The notes below the pieces were generated by a model. It had not been told where the DNA came from, made no database searches, and saw only the letters and a list, made by a program, of their open reading frames with translations. From positions 1 to 64,000 of the forward strand of contig JAOPYQ010000006.1 in the NCBI GenBank assembly GCA_025964555.1: a DNA stretch of 64,000 nt, written 5' to 3'. Below are positions 50,271 through 58,727 of this stretch, piece after piece. Positions within the stretch are counted from its first letter, which is position 1; every line of letters begins with the position of its first letter. The stretch comes from Thermoleophilia bacterium (GTDB lineage Bacteria > Actinomycetota > Thermoleophilia > Gaiellales > SKUG01). Made by a program: the position numbers and the translations under genes.

Positions 50271-51179
50271 CTAGTAGGTATAGAAGCCCTCGCCGCTCTT
50301 GCGGCCCAGCTTGCCGGCCTTGGCCATCCGCACCATCGCGGGGGCAGGTGCGTGCTTGGGCTCGCGGGTGCTCTCATAGAGCGCCTCGGAGGCATGCACG
50401 GCAACGTCGAGGCCCACCAGGTCGCACAGGGCGAGCGGGCCGATCGGCCAGTTGAGTCCCATGCGACATGCGTCGTCGATGTCCTGCGCGCTCGCCAGTC
50501 CCTGGTCCCAGAGGCCGACGACGTCGCTCAGGATCGGCAGCAGGATCCGGTTGACGATGAACCCGGGCGTGTCACGGCACACGACCGGGTGCTTGCCGAC
50601 CTGCTGCACGAACGCGTAGGCGCGCGCCAGGGTCGCATCGTCGGTGCGTTCGGCGCGCACGACCTCCACGAGCGGCAGGACGGGCGCCGGGTTGAACCAG
50701 TGCAGGCCGCACACGCGGTTGGGCCGTGACGTGGCCGCGGCGATCTCGGTGACGGACAGCGCGCTCGTGTTGGTCGCGAGCACGGCATCCGCGGACATCG
50801 ACTCGTCGAGCGTCCTGAACAGGTCGAGCTTCAGGTCGAGCCGCTCCGGGATCGCCTCGATCACGAGCTCGGCGTCGAACGCGTGTGACAGGTCCGTGGA
50901 CGGGTCGATACGCGTGAGCGTCGCGTCGCGATCGGCCTGCTCGAGCTTGCCCTTGGCGACGGCCTTGTCGAGCTGGCGCGTGATGCCTGCCATGTCGCGT
51001 TCGATGACCGCCTCGCTCGGCTCGACCACGTGGACGGACAGGCCCGCCTGGGCGCAGACCTGCGCGATGCCGGAACCCATGGTGCCGAAGCCGATGACGG
51101 CGACTCGGGCGACGGGCGGGACGTTCGACACGTCGGGGTGTCCGGTGAGGGGTTCGGATGCGGGGGCGGTGGCGCTCAT
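50271..51179 (-). CDS. 3-hydroxybutyryl-CoA / 3-hydroxyacyl-CoA dehydrogenase
   Basis: VAVIGFGTMGSGIAQVCAQAG; ASNTS-like ATNTSALSVTEIAAAT; GLHWFNPAPVLPLVEVV; DTPGFIVNRILLPIL. Confidence 0.95.
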   Translation of the reverse strand: MSATAPASEPLTGHPDVSNVPPVARVAVIGFGTMGSGIAQVCAQAGLSVHVVEPSEAVIERDMAGITRQLDKAVAKGKLEQADRDATLTRIDPSTDLSHAFDAELVIEAIPERLDLKLDLFRTLDESMSADAVLATNTSALSVTEIAAATSRPNRVCGLHWFNPAPVLPLVEVVRAERTDDATLARAYAFVQQVGKHPVVCRDTPGFIVNRILLPILSDVVGLWDQGLASAQDIDDACRMGLNWPIGPLALCDLVGLDVAVHASEALYESTREPKHAPAPAMVRMAKAGKLGRKSGEGFYTY

Positions 51180-51361
51180 GTCGGCTCCGTGTCGGTCGTC
51201 GTGGACGCGCGCAGCCTACCGCGCGCGCTCGCGCTGACCCGGGGGGCTTCGTGACGATCGCGTGCGCCGGCCGGCACGAAATCGTGACGATGCGCGCGCA
51301 TCTCGTGACAGGTGGCGGCGGATCATTGTCGTGCACCCAACGACGACCCGGAGGTCACCTG

Positions 51362-51556
51362 ATGCGCACCACACCATCCATCACGCACACGTCCCGCACG
51401 CGCGAGCACGGACAGTCGACGGTCGAGTACGTCGGCCTCGCCGTCGCGGTCGCGGTCCTGCTCGTCGCGATCGGCGGCGGCATGGGCGGGCACGGCGACA
51501 AGCTGGGCGGCGCGGTCGCGAAGCGGCTGCAGGACGCGATCGGCGCAACGAAGTAG
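51362..51556 (+). CDS. Flp/Tad-type pilin-like protein
   Basis: 64 aa; class III-like prepilin motif HG|QSTVEYVGLAVAVAVLLVAIGGG with Glu at +5. Confidence 0.75.
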   Translation: MRTTPSITHTSRTREHGQSTVEYVGLAVAVAVLLVAIGGGMGGHGDKLGGAVAKRLQDAIGATK

Positions 51557-51582
51557 GAGCGCCCGATGCCCCGAAAAACCAC

Positions 51583-51612
51583 GGAGGGGGAGCCAGCTGG
51601 GGCTCCCCCTCC
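51583..51612 (+). terminator. Hairpin downstream of the pilin gene
   Basis: GGAGGGGGAGCC-AGCTGG-GGCTCCCCCTCC perfect 12-bp stem. Confidence 0.75.
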
Positions 51613-51677
51613 GCAGTGGGAATGGGTTCGGTGGTAGCTCGAGGTTCGACCTGCGGACCCGAGCTCCTTCCGTCAGG

Positions 51678-53426
51678 TCAGCGAGATTCCGGCGTCCAGC
51701 CCCCGCGCGAGGTGTTGCGCACCTCTGCCTCGTCGTGCGAGACGGTCACCACGATCGGCGACGGCTTGAGGTCCTTCATGTGACGGCGGAACTCCTCGAG
51801 CGTGCCTTCCACGGCGCCTTCGAGGTCGCGGATCTGCGTCAGCCGCTGCTCGATGCCGGCGATGCGGCGCGAGTTCTCCTCGGCCTGCTCGAAGAGTGCC
51901 TTCATCGCGCCGGCAAGGCCCTCCCACCCAGTGGTGACGGTGTCGACGACGACCTCGACGTCCTCGGCGCGGCGCGCGCGGTCCTCGTCCATCGTCGATG
52001 CCATCGACGCGATGCGATCGAGCGAGGCGCGGTTGGCATCGACCAGGCTCGTCAGCACCCCGCCGATCTCACGCTGCGAGGCCTGCAGCTGGTCGACGAG
52101 CGTGCGCTCGACGCGTCCAAAGCGGGCCGGCAGCTCCTCGTCGAGCTTCTTGACCGTCTCGGTCGGCTCGACGAGCTCCTCGCGAAGGCTCACCTCGACA
52201 CGCTCGATCGCGCTGCGCAGCTGCGCCTCCACGCGATCGAACTCCGAGTGCACGCCACGTTCGAAGCGCACGACCGTCTCGCCGAGCACGTCGACGTCGC
52301 GCTCGACGCGGCCGACGGCCTCGGTGGCGCCCTGCGCCATGCGGGTCACGTTCGATGCGACCGACTGCTCGAGCTGGGCGACGTCACCCTGGATGGCGGA
52401 GTGCAGGTTGGTGCTCTGGCGATCGAGCTCGCCGCGCAGCGTCGCGTGCTGCTCGCGGGCGACCCGCTCGAGCTGCGTCGGAATCTCGTCGCGCACCTGT
52501 CGCAACGCGTTGGTCGGCGCGGTCATCGACTGCTCGATGACTGCCTCGAGGTGCTCGGCCATGCGGGGCAGGCCCTGCTGGAGCTGCTGCTGGACCGTGC
52601 GCACTGCCTGGTCCGTCGGCGCGACCTCGTCGTGCACGATGCGCGCGACCTCGGAGCTGATGTTCCCCGTCAGCTGGGTGGCCATCCCGTCGGTGACCTG
52701 CTGCAGGTTGCGCAGCGCGGTGCGCGTGTGCGCCCAGAACTGCATCTCGTCCTCGCTCGGCAGCGACGTCACCCGCTGTGCGGGGGTCGCGTCGCGGCGC
52801 GGGGTGCGCTCGCCCGGCGCGGTCCACGATGCGTGGACGGGCTCGGGTCGCTCATCGACCGTGGGCGCCTCGAAGGACCGCGTCGTCGTCGGGCGCGGGG
52901 GCGCGATCGACGGCTCGTCCTCGTCGTCCCACACGGGGGTGAGGTCCGTCACCGAGGCCGCGAGGTGCCCGAACGTGGTGGGCGGGACCTCGGGGGCGTC
53001 GTCGACGTCGGCGTGGTCGGAGGCCTCGGGCTCGGTATCGAGCGGATGCTCGGTCTCCGGCACGTACAGCTCGTTGCCGCCGAGCGAGACGCTCGAATCG
53101 GCGGGCGCGAACGTCAGGTCATCGCCGCCGCGTTCCTGCCAGGAGGCCGGGAACTCGTCGGGTACGTCGACCGGCTCCGGTGACGTCCACGCCGCCTCGC
53201 TCCCGTGCGTGGGGGCGGGCGCCGGCTGCGCGGGCTCGCTCGCGCGCGGTGCTGCGCCGCCGGTCGGTCGCAGGACCGCCACGTCATCTGCAGGGGCTGC
53301 GGTCGGAGGCGTCGGCTCGCCGAGCGCGCTCATGCGCAGGGCTTCCAGCTTCGCCTCGAGCTGCCGCTCAGCCTGCCTGATCGCATCGTCGATCAGGTCG
53401 GACTGTGGCGTTTGTTCGTCAGCCAT
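51678..53426 (-). CDS. Long coiled-coil hypothetical protein with acidic/Pro-rich N-terminus
   Basis: 582 aa; repetitive heptad-like ...VERDVDVLGETVVRFERGVHSEFDRVEAQLRSAIERVEVSLREELVEPTETVKKLDEE... Confidence 0.75.
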   Translation of the reverse strand: MADEQTPQSDLIDDAIRQAERQLEAKLEALRMSALGEPTPPTAAPADDVAVLRPTGGAAPRASEPAQPAPAPTHGSEAAWTSPEPVDVPDEFPASWQERGGDDLTFAPADSSVSLGGNELYVPETEHPLDTEPEASDHADVDDAPEVPPTTFGHLAASVTDLTPVWDDEDEPSIAPPRPTTTRSFEAPTVDERPEPVHASWTAPGERTPRRDATPAQRVTSLPSEDEMQFWAHTRTALRNLQQVTDGMATQLTGNISSEVARIVHDEVAPTDQAVRTVQQQLQQGLPRMAEHLEAVIEQSMTAPTNALRQVRDEIPTQLERVAREQHATLRGELDRQSTNLHSAIQGDVAQLEQSVASNVTRMAQGATEAVGRVERDVDVLGETVVRFERGVHSEFDRVEAQLRSAIERVEVSLREELVEPTETVKKLDEELPARFGRVERTLVDQLQASQREIGGVLTSLVDANRASLDRIASMASTMDEDRARRAEDVEVVVDTVTTGWEGLAGAMKALFEQAEENSRRIAGIEQRLTQIRDLEGAVEGTLEEFRRHMKDLKPSPIVVTVSHDEAEVRNTSRGGWTPESR

Positions 53427-53609
53427 GTTGCACGCTTCCGGTCGGTTCGCTCGTTACTCGGTGGTTGTGGCCCAGCCACTGCGTTCGCAAACCTTCACAA
53501 CGCCTGCACACGGCCCTGAACAGGCATCCCGACGTGGCGGTGTCGCTAGGCACGTGCCGACAGGTTTCGGTACATGTTCGCACCAGCACGCACCAGGGGA
53601 GGAACCCCA

Positions 53610-54044
53610 ATGCAGACCTCGTTTGCCAGCCGCCGCATGGACCAGCCACCACGACACGACTCCACCGAGGGCGCCTTCGCGAACGAACGCGACGGGTCGA
53701 CCTTTCGCGTGGCGCTGAACGGCGAGGTGGTGACGCCGCAGCTGTGGCGCGCCGACACCATGTGGACGCGCATGCGCGGACTGCTCGGTCGCGGCGGCCT
53801 GGCGCCCAGCGAGGGGCTGTGGATCTCGCCGTGCACCTCGATCCACATGTTCTTCATGCGCTTCGCGATCGACGCGATCTTCATCGACGAGCACCTGCAG
53901 GTCGTGCGCGTCTGCGAGGACCTCAAGCCGTGGCGCATGGCGCGTGGCGGCAAGCACGCGCACTCCGTGCTGGAGCTGCCGCCAGGCAAGGCCGCGTTCT
54001 TCAACATCCGCGTGGGCGACAAGCTCACGATCGTGTCCAACTAG
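53610..54044 (+). CDS. DUF192-family protein
   Basis: TMWTRMRGLLGRGGLAPSEGLWISPCTSIHMFFMRFAIDAIFIDEHLQVVRVCEDLKPWRMA...AHSVLELPPGKAAFFNIRVGDKL. Confidence 0.85.
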   Translation: MQTSFASRRMDQPPRHDSTEGAFANERDGSTFRVALNGEVVTPQLWRADTMWTRMRGLLGRGGLAPSEGLWISPCTSIHMFFMRFAIDAIFIDEHLQVVRVCEDLKPWRMARGGKHAHSVLELPPGKAAFFNIRVGDKLTIVSN

Positions 54045-54346
54045 GGGCGCGATCCGAGGGTCGATCCCTCGACCCGACGTCGAGCCATGATCACGAAAGT
54101 CGCGCGACTTTCCAACGATCGTGTGACGACCTCCGCGCACGAATGCGCGGTCGAAGCCGCGCGGACCGGTCGGGAAAATCCCTGCTCGGGCGGTAATTGC
54201 ACATATGTGTGGCGGGCCTATCTTCGAAACGTGAAAAGCACGCAATGTGCTTGCAAAACGATCAACGTGCTATTTGATCGCCGACACGGTTGGCATGCAT
54301 CCTGTGCGAAGAGGTTGCCCATGTCCCGCGCTGGAGGTCCTGCCAC

Positions 54347-55072
54347 GTGTCCGAGAACCGTCCTGTCGTCCTCGTCGTCGACGACGAGCCACACATCCTC
54401 AGTTTCCTGACGGAGAACCTCGTCACCGACGACTTCGTCGTCCACTCTGCCCCGAGCGCGGCCCATGCCCGCTCGAAGCTCGGCGCCTTCCGGCCCGACC
54501 TGATCCTGCTCGACGTCGGGCTGCCGGATTCCTCGGGCTTCGAGCTCTGTCGCGAGATCCGCGACGCCGATCCGCTCCAGGTTCGCTTCGATCCCGACGT
54601 GCCGGTGATCATGCTCACGGCACGTGCGGAGGAGGTCGATCGCGTGCGCGGTTTCCAGCGCGGCGCAGATGATTTCGTCCCGAAGCCCTTCCACTATCCC
54701 GAGCTGGTCGCGCGGATGCACGCGCTGCTGCGCCGCTCGCGGGCTCAGCTCGGACGCGAAGTGCTGCAGGTCGCTGGCATCAACATCGACCTGTCCACGC
54801 GCGAGGTCTACGTCGGCGGCGCGCCCGTGGCGCTGTCGGCGAAGGAGTTCATGCTGCTCGCCGCACTCGCGCGGCAGCCGAGGCGGGTGTTCCGCAAGCA
54901 CGAGCTGCTCGAATCCGTCTGGGGCTTTCGCTCGCAGGGCACCACCCGCACGCTCGACTCCCACGCGAGCCGGCTCCGCATCAAGCTGCGCGCCGCGAGT
55001 CCCGAGCAGCCGTACATCGACAACGTCTGGGGCGTCGGCTACCGCCTCGTCGCCGTGGAGGAGGGCGCGTGA
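54347..55072 (+). CDS. OmpR/PhoB-family response regulator
   Basis: GTG start; PVVLVVDDEPHILSFLTENL...DLILLDVGLPDSSGFELCREI; winged-helix LSAKEFMLLAALARQPRRVFRKHELLESVWGF...RTLDSHASRLRIKL. Confidence 0.93.
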   Translation: MSENRPVVLVVDDEPHILSFLTENLVTDDFVVHSAPSAAHARSKLGAFRPDLILLDVGLPDSSGFELCREIRDADPLQVRFDPDVPVIMLTARAEEVDRVRGFQRGADDFVPKPFHYPELVARMHALLRRSRAQLGREVLQVAGINIDLSTREVYVGGAPVALSAKEFMLLAALARQPRRVFRKHELLESVWGFRSQGTTRTLDSHASRLRIKLRAASPEQPYIDNVWGVGYRLVAVEEGA

Positions 55073-56226
55073 TCGGTCGCGCCGCGCTCGATCGCCTCCA
55101 CGACGCCGCGATCCGGGTGCAGCTGCCGATCGTGCTCGCGGCGGTGCCGGTCCTCACCGCGGTGTACGCGCTCGCCATCGTGCCGATCGCCACCGATGTC
55201 GCGCTCGCGGACGCGCCGACCAGCCTGTATCAGGACGCTGCGTATGCGGTGCGCGTGGCGGCCGCGCTGCTCGTCGGGTGCGTCGCCGTCGCGACGGCAT
55301 TCGCGGCGCTGCTGCTGCGTGGGTCGCTGCGGGCGACCGTGCAGCGGCTGCAGGCCGCGACCGATGCCGTCGCTCGCGGCGACTTCCAGCATCGCGTCGC
55401 GTCCGGCCGCTCCGACGAGCTCGGCTCGCTCGCCTCCTCGATCGACGTCATGGCCGAGCGGCTCGAGCACCTCGAGCAGGCTCGGCGACGCATGCTCGCC
55501 TGCGTTTCGCACGAGCTGCGCACACCGCTCACGATCATCCAGGGCTATGCGTTCACGCTGGCGCGTCACGAGCAGGACGTCGTCCGCCGCGATCGCCTCG
55601 AGCTCGTACAGGCCGAAGCGACGCGCCTCGCGGGCCTCATCGAGCACCTCGTCGAAGCCGCGAGCCTGCACGCTGGCGGCGTGCGCCTGCGGATCGATCG
55701 GTGCGACCTCGCCCAGCTCGTGCGCGACGAGGTCGACCGCTTCGAAGAGGAGGCCGCGATGCGCGGCCTGCGCCTGGAGGTCGCGACCCCCGCAGGCGCC
55801 ACGCCGGTGAACGTCGACATCTTCCGCATCGGACAGGTCCTGACGAACCTGCTCGCGAACGCCGTTCGACACGCGACGCCCGACAGCGCCGTCGCTGTGT
55901 CAGTCGACGTACGCCGAGGCGAGCCGGCGCGGATCGTCGTCGAGAATCGCTGCGACCCGATTCCCGACGAGGTCGTCGAGCACGCATTCGAACCGTTCGT
56001 GCAGGGCGCCGCTCGCACGGGGAGCGTCGGGCTCGGCCTCGCGATCGTGCACGCGATCGTCGTCGCGCACGGCGGGCGCGTGCACCTCGACGCCGACGCG
56101 GCGCGCGCGGGGGCGGCGCGCTTCACCATCGAGCTGCCGGCGATCGCGCGTCACGCGCAGGCTGCGCGCACGCGGCGAGCTGGGCGGCGCGCGGCGATCG
56201 TCCCCCGCCTGGTGGTGGAGCGGTGA
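55069..56226 (+). CDS. Membrane sensor histidine kinase (HAMP-HisKA-HATPase)
   Basis: ACVSHELRTPLTIIQGYAFTLARH; GQVLTNLLANAVRHATP; TGSVGLGLAIVHAIVVAHGG. Starts within the RR stop codon region (4-bp overlap). Confidence 0.93.
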   Translation: MIGRAALDRLHDAAIRVQLPIVLAAVPVLTAVYALAIVPIATDVALADAPTSLYQDAAYAVRVAAALLVGCVAVATAFAALLLRGSLRATVQRLQAATDAVARGDFQHRVASGRSDELGSLASSIDVMAERLEHLEQARRRMLACVSHELRTPLTIIQGYAFTLARHEQDVVRRDRLELVQAEATRLAGLIEHLVEAASLHAGGVRLRIDRCDLAQLVRDEVDRFEEEAAMRGLRLEVATPAGATPVNVDIFRIGQVLTNLLANAVRHATPDSAVAVSVDVRRGEPARIVVENRCDPIPDEVVEHAFEPFVQGAARTGSVGLGLAIVHAIVVAHGGRVHLDADAARAGAARFTIELPAIARHAQAARTRRAGRRAAIVPRLVVER

Positions 56227-57377
56227 GCGTGGTGGCCACCATCGACGAGCTCGTGTCGTACGTGCGCGATCGTGTCTGGGCCGAATGCGACCCGGGAGCG
56301 ATCGTCGGTGCTGGACCGGACGAGGCGCCGCGCATCGTGGCGGCACTCGCGCGCGGGTTCCTCGAGGAGCGGGACTCGGCGTGCTCCGCACAGGTCGTGC
56401 AGTCGGTCGTCGACGGCGTGGTGGCGGCCACGCTCGGCCTCGGCCCCCTGCACGCGCTGCTCGCGGATCCCGCCGTGAGCGAGGTGATGGTGAACGGCGC
56501 GGCGACCGTGTACGTCGAACGGGCGGGGCGCCTGGAGCGGGCGGACGTGCGCTTCGAGGACGACACCCACCTGCTGCGCGTCATCGATCGGATCCTCGCG
56601 CCGATCGGGCGACGGGTGGATGCGCTCTCGCCGATCGTCGATGCGCGGCTCGCCGATGGTTCGCGCGTGAACGCGGTCGTCCCGCCGCTGGCGGTGGATG
56701 GACCGCTGCTGACGATCCGGCGCTTCGTTCGCATCGCCTCGACGCTCGAGGACCTCGTGCGGCTCGGATCGCTGACCCAGCTCGCGGCGCTCGAGCTCGA
56801 GCGGCTCGTTCGTGCGGGCGCCAACGTGCTCGTGAGCGGTGGCACGAGCACCGGCAAGACGACCCTGCTCGCCGCTGCGCTGGCAGCGGCGGCCGGAGAC
56901 GATCGGATCGTCGTGCTCGAGGATGCCGCGGAGCTGCCGCTCGAACATCCGCATCGCGTGCGGCTCGAGTGTCGCCCGGCGTCGAGCGAGGGGTCGGTGC
57001 ACATCGGGATGCGCGACCTGGTGCGCACGGCGCTGCGCATGCGGCCCGACCGGATCATCGTGGGTGAGGTGCGCGGCGCGGAGGCGTTCGACCTGCTGCA
57101 GGCGCTCAACACCGGACACCGCGGCAGCTGGTCGACGATCCACGCGAACGGCGTGGAGGAAGCGCTGCTGCGACTCGAGTCCATGGTGCTGTGTGCCGGC
57201 ACGGGGATGCCGCAGGTCGTGGTGCGCGAGCAGGTCGCGCGTGCGGTGGATGCGGTCGTGCAGCTCGAGCGCACCGGCGAGGGTCGGCGCGTGGCGACGA
57301 TCGCGCACGTGTCGGTCGACGTGGACGATGATCGCGTGCGATGGCGCGTGACGCCGATCTTCGAGGCTGCGTCATGA
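56223..57377 (+). CDS. TadA/CpaF-type secretion ATPase
   Basis: GTG start overlapping the HK stop; LLADPAVSEVMVNGAATVYVERAGRLE; VSGGTSTGKTTLLAAALA; RMRPDRIIVGEVRGAEAFDLLQALNTGHRGSWSTIHANG. Confidence 0.93.
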   Translation: MSVVATIDELVSYVRDRVWAECDPGAIVGAGPDEAPRIVAALARGFLEERDSACSAQVVQSVVDGVVAATLGLGPLHALLADPAVSEVMVNGAATVYVERAGRLERADVRFEDDTHLLRVIDRILAPIGRRVDALSPIVDARLADGSRVNAVVPPLAVDGPLLTIRRFVRIASTLEDLVRLGSLTQLAALELERLVRAGANVLVSGGTSTGKTTLLAAALAAAAGDDRIVVLEDAAELPLEHPHRVRLECRPASSEGSVHIGMRDLVRTALRMRPDRIIVGEVRGAEAFDLLQALNTGHRGSWSTIHANGVEEALLRLESMVLCAGTGMPQVVVREQVARAVDAVVQLERTGEGRRVATIAHVSVDVDDDRVRWRVTPIFEAAS

Positions 57378-58702
57378 GTTCGACGATCTCCGCGCGAGCG
57401 CCACGCGCAGCGTGGGTGCGCATCGACGCGGCGGTCGCGGGCGTACTCGATCGGCGCGTGACCCGGGCGCGGCTGGATGCGGTGCTGGCCGACGCGCTGC
57501 GGGTGGTGGCCGCCTCGATGCGCGCCGGTGCGACGCTGCAGCAGGCGATGGCGCGAGCGGCCGAGCGAGGGAGCGATCCGGTCTCGCGGGCATTCGGATC
57601 GGCGGCATCGCGCATCGCGCTGGGGTGTCCGGTGGAGGAGGAGGTCGAGCGCCTCGCCGAGCACGTGGCAACGCCGGCAGCGCGACTGTTCGCGCAGGTC
57701 GTGCGCGTGCAGCATCGACGCGGCGGCGACCTCGGGGCGCCGTGCCATCGGCTCGCGTCGCTCCTGCACGACCGATCGCGGCTGGATGCCGAGGCACGGT
57801 CGGCAACTGCGCAGGCCCGGTTCTCGTCGCGCGCCGTGCTCGCCATCCCGGGCCTGCTCGCCGCGGGCAGCGCGTGGCGCGCTCCCGAGGCCGTCGCGGG
57901 GATGCTGCAGCCCGGTCCGCTGCTGCTCGCCAGTCCGGGCATCGCGCTCATCACGACCGGAGCCCTGGTGGCGCGACGCATCGCGCGGCGCGCGTGCGAT
58001 CTCGGTGATCACGGATCGGGCGTACGGGTCGATGGCATGGCTCGACGCGTCGTGCGCCGGATTGCCGGTGATGGCCCCAACGCGCGTCGAGGTGCGCGGC
58101 TCGGCGCGGCAGCGCTCGCGTGCTGCCTGCCGGCGCTCGTCGCAGGCGGCATCACGAGCGCGGTGCTGGCCCTGATCGCGGTAGGCGCGGCGATCGCGTG
58201 GCCCTGGACCGACGAGCGACGGCGCCGGCGCGAGCACGAGGCAGTCGCGCAGTCCGGCATCGAGGCGCTGCTCGAGGTGTCGATCGCGCTGCTGGCCGCC
58301 GGCGCGACGGCGCACGAGGTTGCCACGCTCGCGCCGGCCTCGGCGCCCGAGCCGCTGCGTTCGGCGCTCGCGCCGGCCGTGCACCGCGTCGGGCTCGGCC
58401 GCTCGGTGGCGAGCGCGTTCGTCGGCATCCCCGAGGTCGAGGCTTCGACCCAGCTCGACGGCTGGCACCACGCGATCTGTGCGACCGCCGAACTCGGAGC
58501 CCCGGCCGTGGACGTGCTCGAGCACCTGCTGCGCGACGCGCGCGCCGCTCGGCGCGAGCACCTGCGGTCGGTGGCGCAGACCGCCGCCCCGCGCATGCAG
58601 CTCGCGCTCGTGCTGCTCGTGGTGCCCGGCGTGATGTGGCTCATGCTGCTCGCCACGGTCGGCGGCCTCGTCGAGCAGCTGCGCGCCAGCGGCGTGGTGT
58701 GA
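57374..58702 (+). CDS. Fused TadB-TadC-like inner-membrane platform protein (two T2SSF-like domains)
   Basis: ALRVVAASMRAGATLQQAMARAAER...VQHRRGGDLGAPCHRLASLLHDR (TadB-like) followed by IEALLEVSIALLAAGATAHEVATLAPAS...LRSVAQTAAPRMQLALVLLVVPGVMWLMLL (TadC-like); ATGA overlap with tadA. Confidence 0.8.
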   Translation: MSSTISARAPRAAWVRIDAAVAGVLDRRVTRARLDAVLADALRVVAASMRAGATLQQAMARAAERGSDPVSRAFGSAASRIALGCPVEEEVERLAEHVATPAARLFAQVVRVQHRRGGDLGAPCHRLASLLHDRSRLDAEARSATAQARFSSRAVLAIPGLLAAGSAWRAPEAVAGMLQPGPLLLASPGIALITTGALVARRIARRACDLGDHGSGVRVDGMARRVVRRIAGDGPNARRGARLGAAALACCLPALVAGGITSAVLALIAVGAAIAWPWTDERRRRREHEAVAQSGIEALLEVSIALLAAGATAHEVATLAPASAPEPLRSALAPAVHRVGLGRSVASAFVGIPEVEASTQLDGWHHAICATAELGAPAVDVLEHLLRDARAARREHLRSVAQTAAPRMQLALVLLVVPGVMWLMLLATVGGLVEQLRASGVV

Positions 58703-58727
58703 GGCGGCGGGCGGGTAGGACGCAGCA

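Noticed and set aside
58703-58727. Manganese (yybP-ykoY) riboswitch upstream of the terC-family gene
   Set aside because: Only 25 bp separate tadBC and terC, too short for the riboswitch; no candidate structure seen.
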